From Halorarius litoreus (GTDB taxonomy: Archaea > Halobacteriota > Halobacteria > Halobacteriales > Haloarculaceae): a DNA stretch of 64,000 nucleotides. Shown piece by piece: positions 37,917 through 46,915 of this stretch. Position 1 is the stretch's first letter, and the number at the start of each line of letters is the position of its first letter. The translations under genes were made by a program, and so were the position numbers. The DNA lies in assembly GCF_024362405.1 (NCBI RefSeq), contig NZ_CP101454.1:3844001-3908000 (forward strand), in the 5' to 3' direction. The notes under the pieces were generated by a model, which was given only the letters and a program-made list of their open reading frames with translations, was not told the DNA's origin and did no database searches.

Positions 37917-37945
37917 GGAAACGGCTCGCTACGCGAGCCGTATGC

Positions 37946-38407
37946 TCACTGATAGTCGACTTCGCCCTCGCCCTCGCCGATCCACGCACCGCGGTCGGGC
38001 TCGCGGGACGCGAGCGGGTCGATGTCCTTGTACCACGGCACGTTCTTCAGCTGCTCCATGTTGTACGCGAGGTCGTCCTTCGTGTCACCCGTGAACTCGA
38101 AGTTCTGGGTGAGCAGGATGGCGTCGACGGGGCAGACCTCCTCACAGAGCCGGCAGTAGATGCACTGCCCGATGTGGAGGTTGTACTGCTCGCCGTTGCG
38201 CTGGTCGTCCGTGACGATCTGAATCGTGTCGTTCGGACAGACGTTCTCACACTGGCGGCACCAGATGCACCGCTCCTGTGAGAACTTGTGGACGCCACGG
38301 AACCGCGGGGAGACCTCGGGGGCCTCCTCCGGGTACTCGACCGTGAACGTGGTTCCGTCGAGCGCGTGCTTCATCGTCGTCGCCATGGATTTCAGTAGTC
38401 CGATCAT
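37946..38407 (-). CDS. nuoI: NADH-quinone oxidoreductase subunit I (8Fe ferredoxin-type)
   Basis: A 153-residue peripheral subunit with two [4Fe-4S] motifs, CIWCRQCENVCPNDTI and CIYCRLCEEVCPVDAI, that carry electrons towards cluster N2. The N-terminus MIGLLKSMATTMKHALDG is the usual membrane-contacting helix. It begins one base after the nuoH stop. Its 3' end is duplicated downstream at 37726-37806. It is the last gene of the first half of the split locus. Confidence 0.94.
   Translation of the reverse strand: MIGLLKSMATTMKHALDGTTFTVEYPEEAPEVSPRFRGVHKFSQERCIWCRQCENVCPNDTIQIVTDDQRNGEQYNLHIGQCIYCRLCEEVCPVDAILLTQNFEFTGDTKDDLAYNMEQLKNVPWYKDIDPLASREPDRGAWIGEGEGEVDYQ
37948..38028 (-). repeat. 81-bp duplicate, copy 2 (inside nuoI)
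   Basis: The source copy within the intact nuoI gene, covering its final 26 or so codons; identical to 37726-37806. Confidence 0.9.
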
Positions 38408-38408
38408 A

Positions 38409-39494
38409 TCAGACGATCACCCCCACGATAACGGCCGTGAGCACGAGGTTGGCGAACGATAGCACCAGCATCCCCTTCCAGCCGATCTCGATGAGCTGGT
38501 CGATGCGGACGCGGGGGATGGCCGACCGCGCCCACTGCGTGAACAGGTAGATGGCCACGATCTTGATGACGAACCAGACGAACCCGGGCAGGATCTCGAC
38601 GCCGACGAACGGGCTCGTCGGGCCACCCAGGAACAGGGTCGTGATGATGGCCGCACCGAGGAAGATGTGGATGAACTCCGAGAGGTACGCCAGCACGAAG
38701 TAGACCGAGGAGTACTCGGTCTGCCAGCCAGCAACGATCTCGGTCGGCGCCTCCGGGATGTCGAACGGGTTCCGGCCGACCTCCGCGAGGTTCGCGACCA
38801 TGAACAGCAGGAACGCGAACGGGTTCACGAACGCGTACCAGCTCTTGAGCCCGACTGCGAGCGGCTCGGCCTGTGCCGCGACGATCTCGCTCATCTGGAG
38901 CGTGCCGGCGAAGATGACTACGGAGGCGGCGGTGATGACGAGCGGAATCTCGTACGCGAGGTTCTGGGCGACCGCGCGCAGCCCGCCGAGGAACGAGAAC
39001 TTGTTGTTCGACGCGTAGCCGGCCATGATGAGGCCGACCGAGGCGATGGAGGCGACGGCGAACACGTACGCGAGCCCCGCCTCGGGGTCCGCGAGGTGGA
39101 TGCCGTTACCCATGGGGATGACGGCGAAGCCCAGCAAGGCAGACGACGCCATCACGAGCGGCGCGAGGTCCCACGCGGGACGGTCGACGCCGTCGGGGAC
39201 GATGAGCTCCTTCGAGAGGAGCCGGACCGCGTCGGCCACGATGATGAGCAGGCCGAACGGGCCGACTCTGTTCACGGCGATGCGGTCGGTGAACGCGGCG
39301 GTGATCTTTCGCTTCCCCCAGATGCCGGAGACGGCGACGAGGGTCAGCAGGAACGTCACGATGAGCGCTGCGCCGATGAGCCCGCCGACGAAGTCGGCGA
39401 GCGGGCCGCTGCCGAGGCCGAGGGCGCCCGCGATGGTGTCGGGAAGCTGGCCGCCGCCTGCGGCAGTCGCGTTGGTGGCGTTCTCCTGCACCAT
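38409..39494 (-). CDS. nuoH: NADH-quinone oxidoreductase subunit H
   Basis: A 361-residue, eight-helix subunit at the quinone-binding site. It contains RVGPFGLLIIVADAVRLLSK, a match to the conserved GPxGxxQxxADxxK region (with I-V replacing the usual Gln), and FDIPEAPTEIVAGWQTEYSS. The ATG shares one base with the nuoCD stop (TGATG). Confidence 0.95.
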   Translation of the reverse strand: MVQENATNATAAGGGQLPDTIAGALGLGSGPLADFVGGLIGAALIVTFLLTLVAVSGIWGKRKITAAFTDRIAVNRVGPFGLLIIVADAVRLLSKELIVPDGVDRPAWDLAPLVMASSALLGFAVIPMGNGIHLADPEAGLAYVFAVASIASVGLIMAGYASNNKFSFLGGLRAVAQNLAYEIPLVITAASVVIFAGTLQMSEIVAAQAEPLAVGLKSWYAFVNPFAFLLFMVANLAEVGRNPFDIPEAPTEIVAGWQTEYSSVYFVLAYLSEFIHIFLGAAIITTLFLGGPTSPFVGVEILPGFVWFVIKIVAIYLFTQWARSAIPRVRIDQLIEIGWKGMLVLSFANLVLTAVIVGVIV

Positions 39495-41176
39495 CAGCGG
39501 TCCACCTCACCGAGTACGATGTCGAGGCTGCCGAGCGAGGCGATGAGGTCGGGGATGTACTCGCCCTGGCTCATCTCGGGCAGCGTCTGCAGGTTCGAGA
39601 AGCACGGCGACCGGATCTTGAACCGCGCCGGCTTGTCCGTGCCGTCCGCGCGCATGTAGATGCCGAGTTCGCCCTTCGCGCCCTCGACCGCCCGGTAGAT
39701 TTCCGTGTCCGCTTCGGGCTTCAGCGTCCGGGGCACGTTCGACTGAATCGTGCGGTCCTCCTCGGGCCAGTCCTCGAGCAGGTCGATACACTGGTCGATG
39801 ATCTTCGCACTCTCTTCGACCTCCTGCATGCGGACGAGGACGCGGCTGTAGTTGTCACAGCCGTCCTCCGTGACGACGTCCCAGTCGAGTTCGTCGTAGT
39901 AGCCGTACGGGTCGTCGCGTCGGAGGTCGTAGTCGATGCCCGACCCACGCGCCACGGGACCGGTCGCGCCGTAGCTCTTGGCGAGGTCGGGCTCCAGCAC
40001 GCCGGTGTTGACACACCGCATCTGGAAGATCTCGTTCGACGTGATCATGTCGTGGTACTCCTCGAGCCGGCTCGGGAGCTCGTCGAGGAAGTCGCGTGTC
40101 TTCTCGAAGAACTCCTCGCGGGGCTCGGGGAGGTCCCACGCGACGCCACCCAGCCGGAGGTAGTTGAACATCAGCCGCTGACCGGTGAGGTCCTCGAGGA
40201 TGTTCTGTACGACCTCGCGGTCGCGCGTCGCGTACATGAAGATGGCCGTGAAGTCGCCGTAGACGTCGAGCGCGAACGTCCCGACCGCGAGCATGTGACT
40301 CGCAATGCGGCACAGTTCGGCGGACATCGTCCGGATGACCTGCGCGTACTCCGGCACCTCGATGTCGGCCATGTCCTCGGCCGCGCGGGCGTACGCCCAC
40401 TCGTTGAGGATGCCCGCCGAGATGTAGTCCCATCGGTCCGGGTACGGCATGATCTGGTGGCGGTAGGTGCCCTGCTGGCACATCTGCTCCTCACACCGAT
40501 GCAGATAGCCGATGTCGCTCTCGACGTCGGCGACCTGCTCGCCGTCGAGCGTCGTCTTCAGGTGGAGCACGCCGTGCGTGGCGGGGTGGTGCGGCCCGAT
40601 GTTGACGAACATCGTGTCCGACTGCTCGCCGCTGCGGTGGTCCTCCTGCAGCGGGTTCGCGTGCTGCCGGAAGTCGACGACCTGCGGCTGCTCCTGGTCG
40701 TAGTCGAGCGAGAGCGGGTGCCCCTGCCACGTCTCGGGCAGGAGGATGCGCTTGAGGTCCGGGTGGTCCTCGTACTCGATGCCGACGAGGTCGTACGCCT
40801 CCCGCTCGTGCCAGTCTGCCGTCCGGTAGACCGCGTCCGCGGACTGCGAGACTGGCTCATCCTTCGACGTGGGGACGACGACGCCCACTTCCTGCGTGCG
40901 TGCGTCGAACTTCGTCAGGTGGTAGATGGTCTCGTAGCGGTCCTCGTACTCCTGTGCCGTCACGCACGAGAGGTGGTCGAAACCGGCCTCGTCGCGGAGC
41001 AGGAACAGCGCGTCCTGCACCTCGTCGGGGCGGACGACGAACGCCTCGGCGTTGACGTGTTCCTCGCGACCGATGACGTGGTCGCCGAGGAGCGCTTCGA
41101 GCGCGTCGTAGTCGACTTCGCCGTCCTCGACGCCGACCAGGCTTGTCTCCGTGGGTTCGGGTTCTTCCAAGCTCAT
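39494..41176 (-). CDS. nuoCD: Fused NADH-quinone oxidoreductase subunits C and D
   Basis: A 560-residue fusion. Residues about 25-170 are NuoC (30 kDa) with WHEREAYDLVGIEYEDHPDL and RILLPETWQGHPLSLDYD. Residues about 190-560 are NuoD (49 kDa) with MFVNIGPHHPATHGVLHL and ESDIGYLHRCEEQMC, the quinone-site histidine region. The C-D fusion is usual in haloarchaea and some bacteria. The start overlaps the nuoB stop (ATGA) and the stop overlaps nuoH. Confidence 0.95.
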   Translation of the reverse strand: MSLEEPEPTETSLVGVEDGEVDYDALEALLGDHVIGREEHVNAEAFVVRPDEVQDALFLLRDEAGFDHLSCVTAQEYEDRYETIYHLTKFDARTQEVGVVVPTSKDEPVSQSADAVYRTADWHEREAYDLVGIEYEDHPDLKRILLPETWQGHPLSLDYDQEQPQVVDFRQHANPLQEDHRSGEQSDTMFVNIGPHHPATHGVLHLKTTLDGEQVADVESDIGYLHRCEEQMCQQGTYRHQIMPYPDRWDYISAGILNEWAYARAAEDMADIEVPEYAQVIRTMSAELCRIASHMLAVGTFALDVYGDFTAIFMYATRDREVVQNILEDLTGQRLMFNYLRLGGVAWDLPEPREEFFEKTRDFLDELPSRLEEYHDMITSNEIFQMRCVNTGVLEPDLAKSYGATGPVARGSGIDYDLRRDDPYGYYDELDWDVVTEDGCDNYSRVLVRMQEVEESAKIIDQCIDLLEDWPEEDRTIQSNVPRTLKPEADTEIYRAVEGAKGELGIYMRADGTDKPARFKIRSPCFSNLQTLPEMSQGEYIPDLIASLGSLDIVLGEVDR

Positions 41177-41850
41177 GGTGACTCAGCCCAGTTGTACCGC
41201 ATGACGAGGTCCTCCTCGTCGATCTGGTCGGCGAGGTGCTGGACGAGTTCGTCCTGCTCGAGGTCGCCGAACTGTTCGAGTTCGTACGGTTTCACGGTGA
41301 CCGGAGCGGTCTCGCCGTTCGCGATGCGCTCCTGGAGCTTCGCGATGCCGTAGACCAGCGCTTCGGGGCGCGGCGGGCAACCGGGGACGTGGATGTCCAC
41401 CGGGATGACCTCCTCGGCGCCCTTGATGACGTTGTACCCCTCGTGGAACGGGCCGCCCGAGATGGTACACGAGCCCATGCCGACGACGAACTTCGGCTCG
41501 GGCATCTGGTCGTAGACGCGCTTCATCCGCGGGGCGAACTTGGAGACGATGGTCCCCGGGACGATGATGACGTCGGCCTGTCGCGGCGAGGCACGGGGGA
41601 CGCCCGCGCCGAACCGGTCGAGGTCGTGTTTGACGGCGTACGTGTGCATCATCTCGATGCTGCAGCAGGCGATACCGAACTGCAGCATGAACATCGAGGA
41701 GCCACGCACCCAGTTCATGAACTTGTCGAACTTCGTGAGGATGAACGGCGAGGAGCCGAACGCCTCACGCAGCTTCGAGTTGAATCGACTGTCGACGCCT
41801 TCGCCCATCCGGGCTTCCTGCGTCGATTGAATCTCGTTGTCGCTACTCAT
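41173..41850 (-). CDS. nuoB: NADH-quinone oxidoreductase subunit B
   Basis: A 225-residue subunit holding iron-sulfur cluster N2. Ligands are visible in FGIACCSIEMM, VGMGSCTISGGPFHEG and VPGCPPRPEAL. The 45-residue acidic N-terminal extension is common in haloarchaeal NuoB. It follows nuoA by two bases and overlaps nuoCD. Confidence 0.95.
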   Translation of the reverse strand: MSSDNEIQSTQEARMGEGVDSRFNSKLREAFGSSPFILTKFDKFMNWVRGSSMFMLQFGIACCSIEMMHTYAVKHDLDRFGAGVPRASPRQADVIIVPGTIVSKFAPRMKRVYDQMPEPKFVVGMGSCTISGGPFHEGYNVIKGAEEVIPVDIHVPGCPPRPEALVYGIAKLQERIANGETAPVTVKPYELEQFGDLEQDELVQHLADQIDEEDLVMRYNWAESP

Positions 41851-41852
41851 AG

Positions 41853-42263
41853 TTACTCAGCCCGCTGTTCCGGCGCCGTCGCACGCGGCGATTTGACCCA
41901 CCGAACCGCGCCGTTGCGCCACGCCCACGCGAGTCCGACCACCAGCACGCCGATGAACACCAGCATCGGGAGGAGCGCCTGCCCCATCCCGAACTGCTGG
42001 ACGGCGTCCCGGTAGATGACCGTCCACGGGAAGATGAGGACGGTCTCGATGTCGAAGATCACGAACAACAGCGCCACCATGTAGTACTGGATGTTGAAAC
42101 GAATGCGCGTGTCGCCCGTGGGGACTTCCCCGGACTCGTAGACGGCGGTTTTCCCTTGCTCCGGGACGGTCGGACGCAGCAGCGACGAGATCGCGATCAT
42201 CGAGATCGGGATTATGATCGCCACCAGCGTCAGCGCCCCAATAGCTATCCACGGATTGCTCAT
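41853..42263 (-). CDS. nuoA: NADH-quinone oxidoreductase subunit A
   Basis: A 136-residue, three-helix subunit. The quinone-cavity loop reads KTAVYESGEVPTGDTRIRF; the usual Cys (Y-E-C-G) is replaced by Ser. The helix YMVALLFVIFDIETVLIFPW is the family signature. It is first in the nuo locus, with a TATA-like CCCTTATGTAC about 40 bases upstream. No nuoE, F or G follow, so the electron donor is probably not NADH directly. Confidence 0.94.
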   Translation of the reverse strand: MSNPWIAIGALTLVAIIIPISMIAISSLLRPTVPEQGKTAVYESGEVPTGDTRIRFNIQYYMVALLFVIFDIETVLIFPWTVIYRDAVQQFGMGQALLPMLVFIGVLVVGLAWAWRNGAVRWVKSPRATAPEQRAE

Positions 42264-42295
42264 CTTGTCTGTATCAAACTAGGCTTCGGAAGCCG

Positions 42296-42306
42296 GGTAC
42301 ATAAGG
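42296..42306 (-). promoter_or_regulatory. TATA-like box of the nuoA-I transcript
   Basis: CCCTTATGTAC on the minus strand, about 40 bases before the nuoA ATG, implying a short leader of about 10-15 bases. Confidence 0.5.
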
Positions 42307-42390
42307 GTTGATTCTTGCGCGGAGGGGCGCACGCGGGCGGTTCGACGCACCTTGCCGCCACTTACTGTACGGCCCGCCGGCCACACCACC

Positions 42391-43008
42391 TTACTCCATC
42401 CGTTCGCGATACGCGGGCGTTCCCAGCTCGTGGAGCCCCCGAGAGTCCTCGCCGACGCCCTGCTGGAGCGCCTCGTGGTACTCGACCAGGCGCTCCTCCA
42501 GTTCCTCGTACTGCCGAGCGAGAATCTGGACCGCCGAGAGCGCCGCGTTGAACGACTTGCCCGCGTCGACGGCCGTGATGGGCGCGCCGGTGGGCATCCC
42601 GATGACGCTGTCCACGGACTTCTCCTGCACCGGGACGCCGATGACCGGGAGCGGATAGGCGATGCTCGCGGTCATGTTCGGGAGGTCGGCGCTCTTGCCG
42701 CCCGCGCCGGCGATGATGACGTCGACCCCGCGGTCGTGCGCTGTCTCACCGTAGGCGTACATCAGGTCGGGCGTCCGGTGGGCACTCACGACGTACGTCT
42801 CGAACGTGAACCGGGCCTCGGGCGGGTCGTCGTAGTCCGTGACCTCCTCGAATCCGAGTTCCGTCAGGGCCTCGTACGCCCCGAACATCGTGTCGAGGTC
42901 GGAGTCCGACCCCATCACGATGCCCACCTCGGGCTGGTCTTTCGGGTTGCGGTCGCGCTTGGCTTCGCGGTGCAGGTCGTCGATGAGCGCGTCGACGGAT
43001 TCGGCCAT
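42391..43008 (-). CDS. purE: N5-carboxyaminoimidazole ribonucleotide mutase
   Basis: A 205-residue purine-biosynthesis enzyme. The active-site region GIVMGSDSDLDTM lies near residue 30, with VVSAHRTPDLMYAY, AGAGGKSADLPNMTASI and GVPVQEKSVDSV, matching class I PurE. The extra 25-residue N-terminus and about 40-residue C-terminal tail are normal in haloarchaea. Start at 43008 is the ATG nearest the domain. It acts after PurK, whose gene lies 3.9 kb away with an unrelated gene between. Confidence 0.92.
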   Translation of the reverse strand: MAESVDALIDDLHREAKRDRNPKDQPEVGIVMGSDSDLDTMFGAYEALTELGFEEVTDYDDPPEARFTFETYVVSAHRTPDLMYAYGETAHDRGVDVIIAGAGGKSADLPNMTASIAYPLPVIGVPVQEKSVDSVIGMPTGAPITAVDAGKSFNAALSAVQILARQYEELEERLVEYHEALQQGVGEDSRGLHELGTPAYRERME

Positions 43009-43241
43009 GTGCCTCACACTGTGCGACGGGGGCTTTGCGGTTGTGGTTCGCCCGAGAGTAAGCCCGGTGAGACGGTCACAACGCCGTCGAGAAAGCCGAG
43101 GGTTCCCGACGGTCCCGGTCGATAGTCCGACCTTTTACCCGGCCGAGAGGGAGCGGTAATCCGGGCTTTGTTCACGCACCGAGCGGCGACGATGACTCAG
43201 CGCGTCTATAACCAAACTGCTGGCACCTATATCTCCGGAGC

Positions 43242-46200
43242 ATGGCTCCGACTTCACGCAGCAGCGTGGCCACGGTGACCGTCGTCGTGGTGGCGCTGCT
43301 GACGGTCACGAGCAGCGTCGCGGTCGCCGCCGTGTTCGCTGACGGCCCCGCCCCGTCCACCACGGCGGCACCGTCGGTCGCGGGGACCCAAGCCGGCGGC
43401 ACCGCAGCGGGCGATATCGACCTCGACGAGGCGAACCTCACCTTCGCGGGCGACGCGTTCGAGGGCGCGGGTACTGCCCTCGCCGGCGGCGTCGACGTGA
43501 ACGGCGACGGCACGAACGACGTACTGGTCGGCGCACCGACAGCGGACCGAAACGGAGAGAACAGTGGCGTCGTGTACGTCTTCTTCGGCCCGTTCGACGA
43601 GGGGCAGTTGAACGCCAGCGACGCGGACGCCACGCTCGTCGGCGCGCGCGGCGACCAGGCCGGCTACGCGCTGGCCGTCGGTGACTTCGACGACGACGGA
43701 ACCGGCGATGTCGCCGTCGGCGCCCCGCTGAACGACACCGCCGGCCGGGACGCCGGGCGCGTCTACCTCGTCAGCGGCGACGACCTCGACGGAACCGTCT
43801 CGCTGCCGACGGCGGCGACCGCATCTGTCCTCGGTGCCGGACGGGGCGACGTCGCCGGCTACAGCCTCGCCGCGGTGGGAACCGAGTTCGACCCGCTCGC
43901 CGAGGGCTCCGGCGCTGCCCTGCTGGTCGGCGCTCCGGGGAACGACAGCACCGCACCGAACGCGGGTGCGGCCTACCTGCTCGCCGACCCCCTGGCCGCG
44001 GACGGTGACAGCCTCGGCGACGCCGCGACGACCACCTACGTCGGTGCGGCCCGTGGCGATGTCGCGGGCTTCGCCGTCGCCGCCGCGGGCAACGTCAGCG
44101 GCGACGAGCGACCCGAACTGCTCGTCGGGGCACCGCGGAACGACTCCAACGGGACAAACAGCGGTGCGGTGTACGTCCTCGGTACCGACGAGTCGGGGCG
44201 CGTGCCCGTCACCTCGGGTGTCATCCTCGAAGGGGCGGCGCCGGGCGACCAGGCGGGTCGAGCGGTAGCCTCGGCCGGCGACCCGAACGACGACGGCATC
44301 ACCGACGTGGTCGTCGGCGCACCGTTCGCCGACCGGCACGTCACTGACGCCGACGGGGACGTGACGACACGCAGTGACGCCGGCGCTGCCTACATCGTCC
44401 ACGGACCGCTCGACGGCGACCGCCGCCTCTCCGCGGCGGACGTGACGCTCACCGGCGTGGGGGAGCACGACCGAGCAGGCTGGGCAGTCGCGGCCGCGGG
44501 TTCCGGAGACGTCACCTGTGACGGCGTGGACGACGTGCTCGTCGGTGCGCCGTACAACAACAGCACGGGTCCCGACGCGGGCGCGACGTATCTGGTGTAC
44601 GGCGACGGCCCGACCGGCGAGCGGAGCCTCTCGACCGCCGGGGCGCGGTTCCTCGGGGTGAACGACAGCGACCGCTCGGGGTGGGCCGTCGCCGGTGCGA
44701 ACGACTCGACCGGAGATGGCGACGAGGACCTCCTCGTCGGCGCACCCCGCGCCGATGCGGGCGGGACCGACTCCGGCGCCGCCTACCTCGTCTTCGGGAA
44801 GTGCCCGGCCACGCCGACACCGACGCCCACCCCCGAGCCCGACGTCGACCCGGTCGACACTCGGGTCCGATGTTCGGACGACGGTGCGACGCTGACGGTC
44901 CGCAACGAGAACGACGACACCGTTCGCGTCGTCGTGGACGGGCCGAACGGCTACGAGGAACGGGTCACCCTCGACCCGGACGAGGCCGAGTCGTTCGACG
45001 ACCTCGACGACGGCCGCTACACGGTCCGAACCGTGCGGCGCGACGGCCGAACGACGGCCACCGAGCGCGTTCGCGTCGCCTGTCCGACCGAGCGGGTCGA
45101 CGCCGACCTGACCTGCCGCGACGACGGCGGCGAACTGCGCGTCCACAACCCGAACGACGAGTCGGTTCGGGTGGAGGTTCGTGGCCCGAACGGCTACTCG
45201 GTATCGGTGACGCTCTCGCCCGGCGAGACGGAGCGGGTCGACGAACTCGACGACGGCGACTACACCGTGACGACCCGCGCCGACAGCCGCGGGAACGACT
45301 ATCGCATCGGTCGCCAGACGGTGACCGTCGACTGCGAGACGCCGACGTTCGACCGCGTGCGAACGGAACTCGCCTGTCGCGACGACGGCGGCGAACTGCG
45401 CGTCCGCAATGCCAACGACGACCCCGTCCGTGTGACGCTTCGCGGCCCGGACGGCTACCGTGAGTCCGAGACGCTCTCACCCGGCGAGACCGAACGGTTC
45501 GACGAGCTCGACGACGGCGACTACGTCCTCCAGGTGTTCGACGGCGACCGCGAACTCGGCCGCGAGCGGTTCACCGTCGACTGCGAGCGGCCCCAGCCCG
45601 CGCTCACGGAGCTGACCTGCCGTGACGACGGCGCACTTCTGAAGGTCAGAAACCCGAACGACGACCCGATCCGCGTCGAGATTCGCGGGCCAGACGGGTT
45701 CCGCGAGTCGGTCACCCTCGACGCGGGCGAGACGGAGCAGTTCGACGAACTGCCCAACGGCGACTACGTGGTTGGGTCGTTCGCGGGCGGTGAGGAAGTC
45801 GGGCGCGACCGACTCACCGCCGACTGCGCGACGCCGGAGCCCGAACCTGCCCCCGTGCGCACCGAAGTGACCTGTCGAGACGACGGCGCGCTCCTCAAAG
45901 TTCGAAACACCAACGAACAGCCAGTTCGCGTCGAAATCCGTGGTCCGGACGGCTTCTCGGAATCGACCACCATCGAGTCGAGAGAGACGCTCCAGTTCCC
46001 CGACCTCCCGAACGGCGACTACGTCGTGGGTACGTTCGACGACGGAGCGGAAGTCGGTCGCGAGCGGGTGCGGGTCGACTGTGCGACACCCGAACCAGAA
46101 CCGGAGGCGGTCCTGACCGAACTCACCTGCCGGTCGGCGGGCGCACTATTGAAGGTCAGAAACCCGAATCAGAATCCGGTTCGCGTCGAGATCCGTGGCC

Positions 46201-46874
46201 CCAGCGATTTCTCCGAGTCCGTCTCGGTCGACCCCGGTGAGACCCTGCAGTTCCCCGACCTTCCGAACGGCGAGTACGTCGTCGGCACCTTCGATGGTGA
46301 CGACGAAGTCGGCCGCGAGCGCCTCACCGCGGACTGCGAACCGCCGGAACCGGTGTTCGAGCAGGTCTTGACCGAACTCACTTGCCGGTCGGCGGGCGCA
46401 CTGCTCAAGGTCCGTAACCCCAACGACGACCCCGTCCGCGTCGAGATCCGCGGGCCGAGCGGGTTCTCGGAATCCGTCTCGGTCGACCCCGGTGAGACCC
46501 TGCAGTTCCCCGACCTCCCGAACGGCGAGTACGTCGTCGGCACCTTCGACGACAGCGGCGAGGTCGGAAGAGTGCGCCTGACTGCGAACTGTGAGCCATC
46601 GGAACTCGACCTCCTGCCGGTCGAACGGCAGGTCCGCTGTACCGCAGACGGGGGCGAACTCGCCGTCAGGAACGCTAACGACGCACCGGTCCGGGTTAAC
46701 GTCACTGGCGAGATGGTCGACGAAGCGTTCGTCGTCCCGCCCCGTCAGCGCCGAGACCTGAGGGACCTACCCGACGGCGTCTACGTGGTGACGACACGAA
46801 CGCCCAGCGGGGCGCCGATAGGTGCGGCGGCGATGTTCGTCGTGGACTGCGGGGCCGAGTCGGCAGAAGCGTGA
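43242..46874 (+). CDS. Secreted FG-GAP beta-propeller protein with eight two-cysteine repeats
   Basis: A 1210-residue predicted extracellular protein. Residues 1-30 look like a Sec signal peptide (hydrophobic VATVTVVVVALLTVTSSVAV, no lipobox, no twin arginine). Residues about 65-520 hold seven FG-GAP blades, each with GYAL/GWAV and VLVGAP segments and mostly Ca-binding D-x-(N/D)-x-DG-x-x-D loops, enough for one closed propeller. A Pro/Thr linker follows. Residues about 540-1205 form eight repeats of about 75-85 residues, each opening with a Cys in the pattern L-T-C-R-D-D-G and closing V/A-D-C. There are twelve Asn-x-Ser/Thr sequons, eleven before the repeat region. No C-terminal membrane anchor is seen. 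A TATA-like TCTATAACC lies about 36 bases upstream. Possible adhesin or surface-associated binding protein. Confidence 0.85.
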   Translation: MAPTSRSSVATVTVVVVALLTVTSSVAVAAVFADGPAPSTTAAPSVAGTQAGGTAAGDIDLDEANLTFAGDAFEGAGTALAGGVDVNGDGTNDVLVGAPTADRNGENSGVVYVFFGPFDEGQLNASDADATLVGARGDQAGYALAVGDFDDDGTGDVAVGAPLNDTAGRDAGRVYLVSGDDLDGTVSLPTAATASVLGAGRGDVAGYSLAAVGTEFDPLAEGSGAALLVGAPGNDSTAPNAGAAYLLADPLAADGDSLGDAATTTYVGAARGDVAGFAVAAAGNVSGDERPELLVGAPRNDSNGTNSGAVYVLGTDESGRVPVTSGVILEGAAPGDQAGRAVASAGDPNDDGITDVVVGAPFADRHVTDADGDVTTRSDAGAAYIVHGPLDGDRRLSAADVTLTGVGEHDRAGWAVAAAGSGDVTCDGVDDVLVGAPYNNSTGPDAGATYLVYGDGPTGERSLSTAGARFLGVNDSDRSGWAVAGANDSTGDGDEDLLVGAPRADAGGTDSGAAYLVFGKCPATPTPTPTPEPDVDPVDTRVRCSDDGATLTVRNENDDTVRVVVDGPNGYEERVTLDPDEAESFDDLDDGRYTVRTVRRDGRTTATERVRVACPTERVDADLTCRDDGGELRVHNPNDESVRVEVRGPNGYSVSVTLSPGETERVDELDDGDYTVTTRADSRGNDYRIGRQTVTVDCETPTFDRVRTELACRDDGGELRVRNANDDPVRVTLRGPDGYRESETLSPGETERFDELDDGDYVLQVFDGDRELGRERFTVDCERPQPALTELTCRDDGALLKVRNPNDDPIRVEIRGPDGFRESVTLDAGETEQFDELPNGDYVVGSFAGGEEVGRDRLTADCATPEPEPAPVRTEVTCRDDGALLKVRNTNEQPVRVEIRGPDGFSESTTIESRETLQFPDLPNGDYVVGTFDDGAEVGRERVRVDCATPEPEPEAVLTELTCRSAGALLKVRNPNQNPVRVEIRGPSDFSESVSVDPGETLQFPDLPNGEYVVGTFDGDDEVGRERLTADCEPPEPVFEQVLTELTCRSAGALLKVRNPNDDPVRVEIRGPSGFSESVSVDPGETLQFPDLPNGEYVVGTFDDSGEVGRVRLTANCEPSELDLLPVERQVRCTADGGELAVRNANDAPVRVNVTGEMVDEAFVVPPRQRRDLRDLPDGVYVVTTRTPSGAPIGAAAMFVVDCGAESAEA

Positions 46875-46915
46875 GGCTGCGGGCCGTTCGGGTGACGGCG
46901 CACCGTCGCTGAATC

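Larger units (their letters stand above)
37629..37945. other. Intergenic break in the nuo locus with duplicated nuoI tail and hairpins
   Basis: These 317 bases hold no intact gene. They contain GAGTGAGCGAGCG-type sequence typical of haloarchaeal intergenic DNA, a complete copy of the last 81 bases of nuoI (37726-37806), several inverted repeats and T-runs on both strands. TTTTTGTCG at 37819-37827 pairs with CGACAAAAA at 37870-37878. Confidence 0.75.

Noticed and set aside
43254-45146. Minus-strand frame of about 630 codons
   Set aside because: Antisense shadow of the FG-GAP protein; no recognisable domain.
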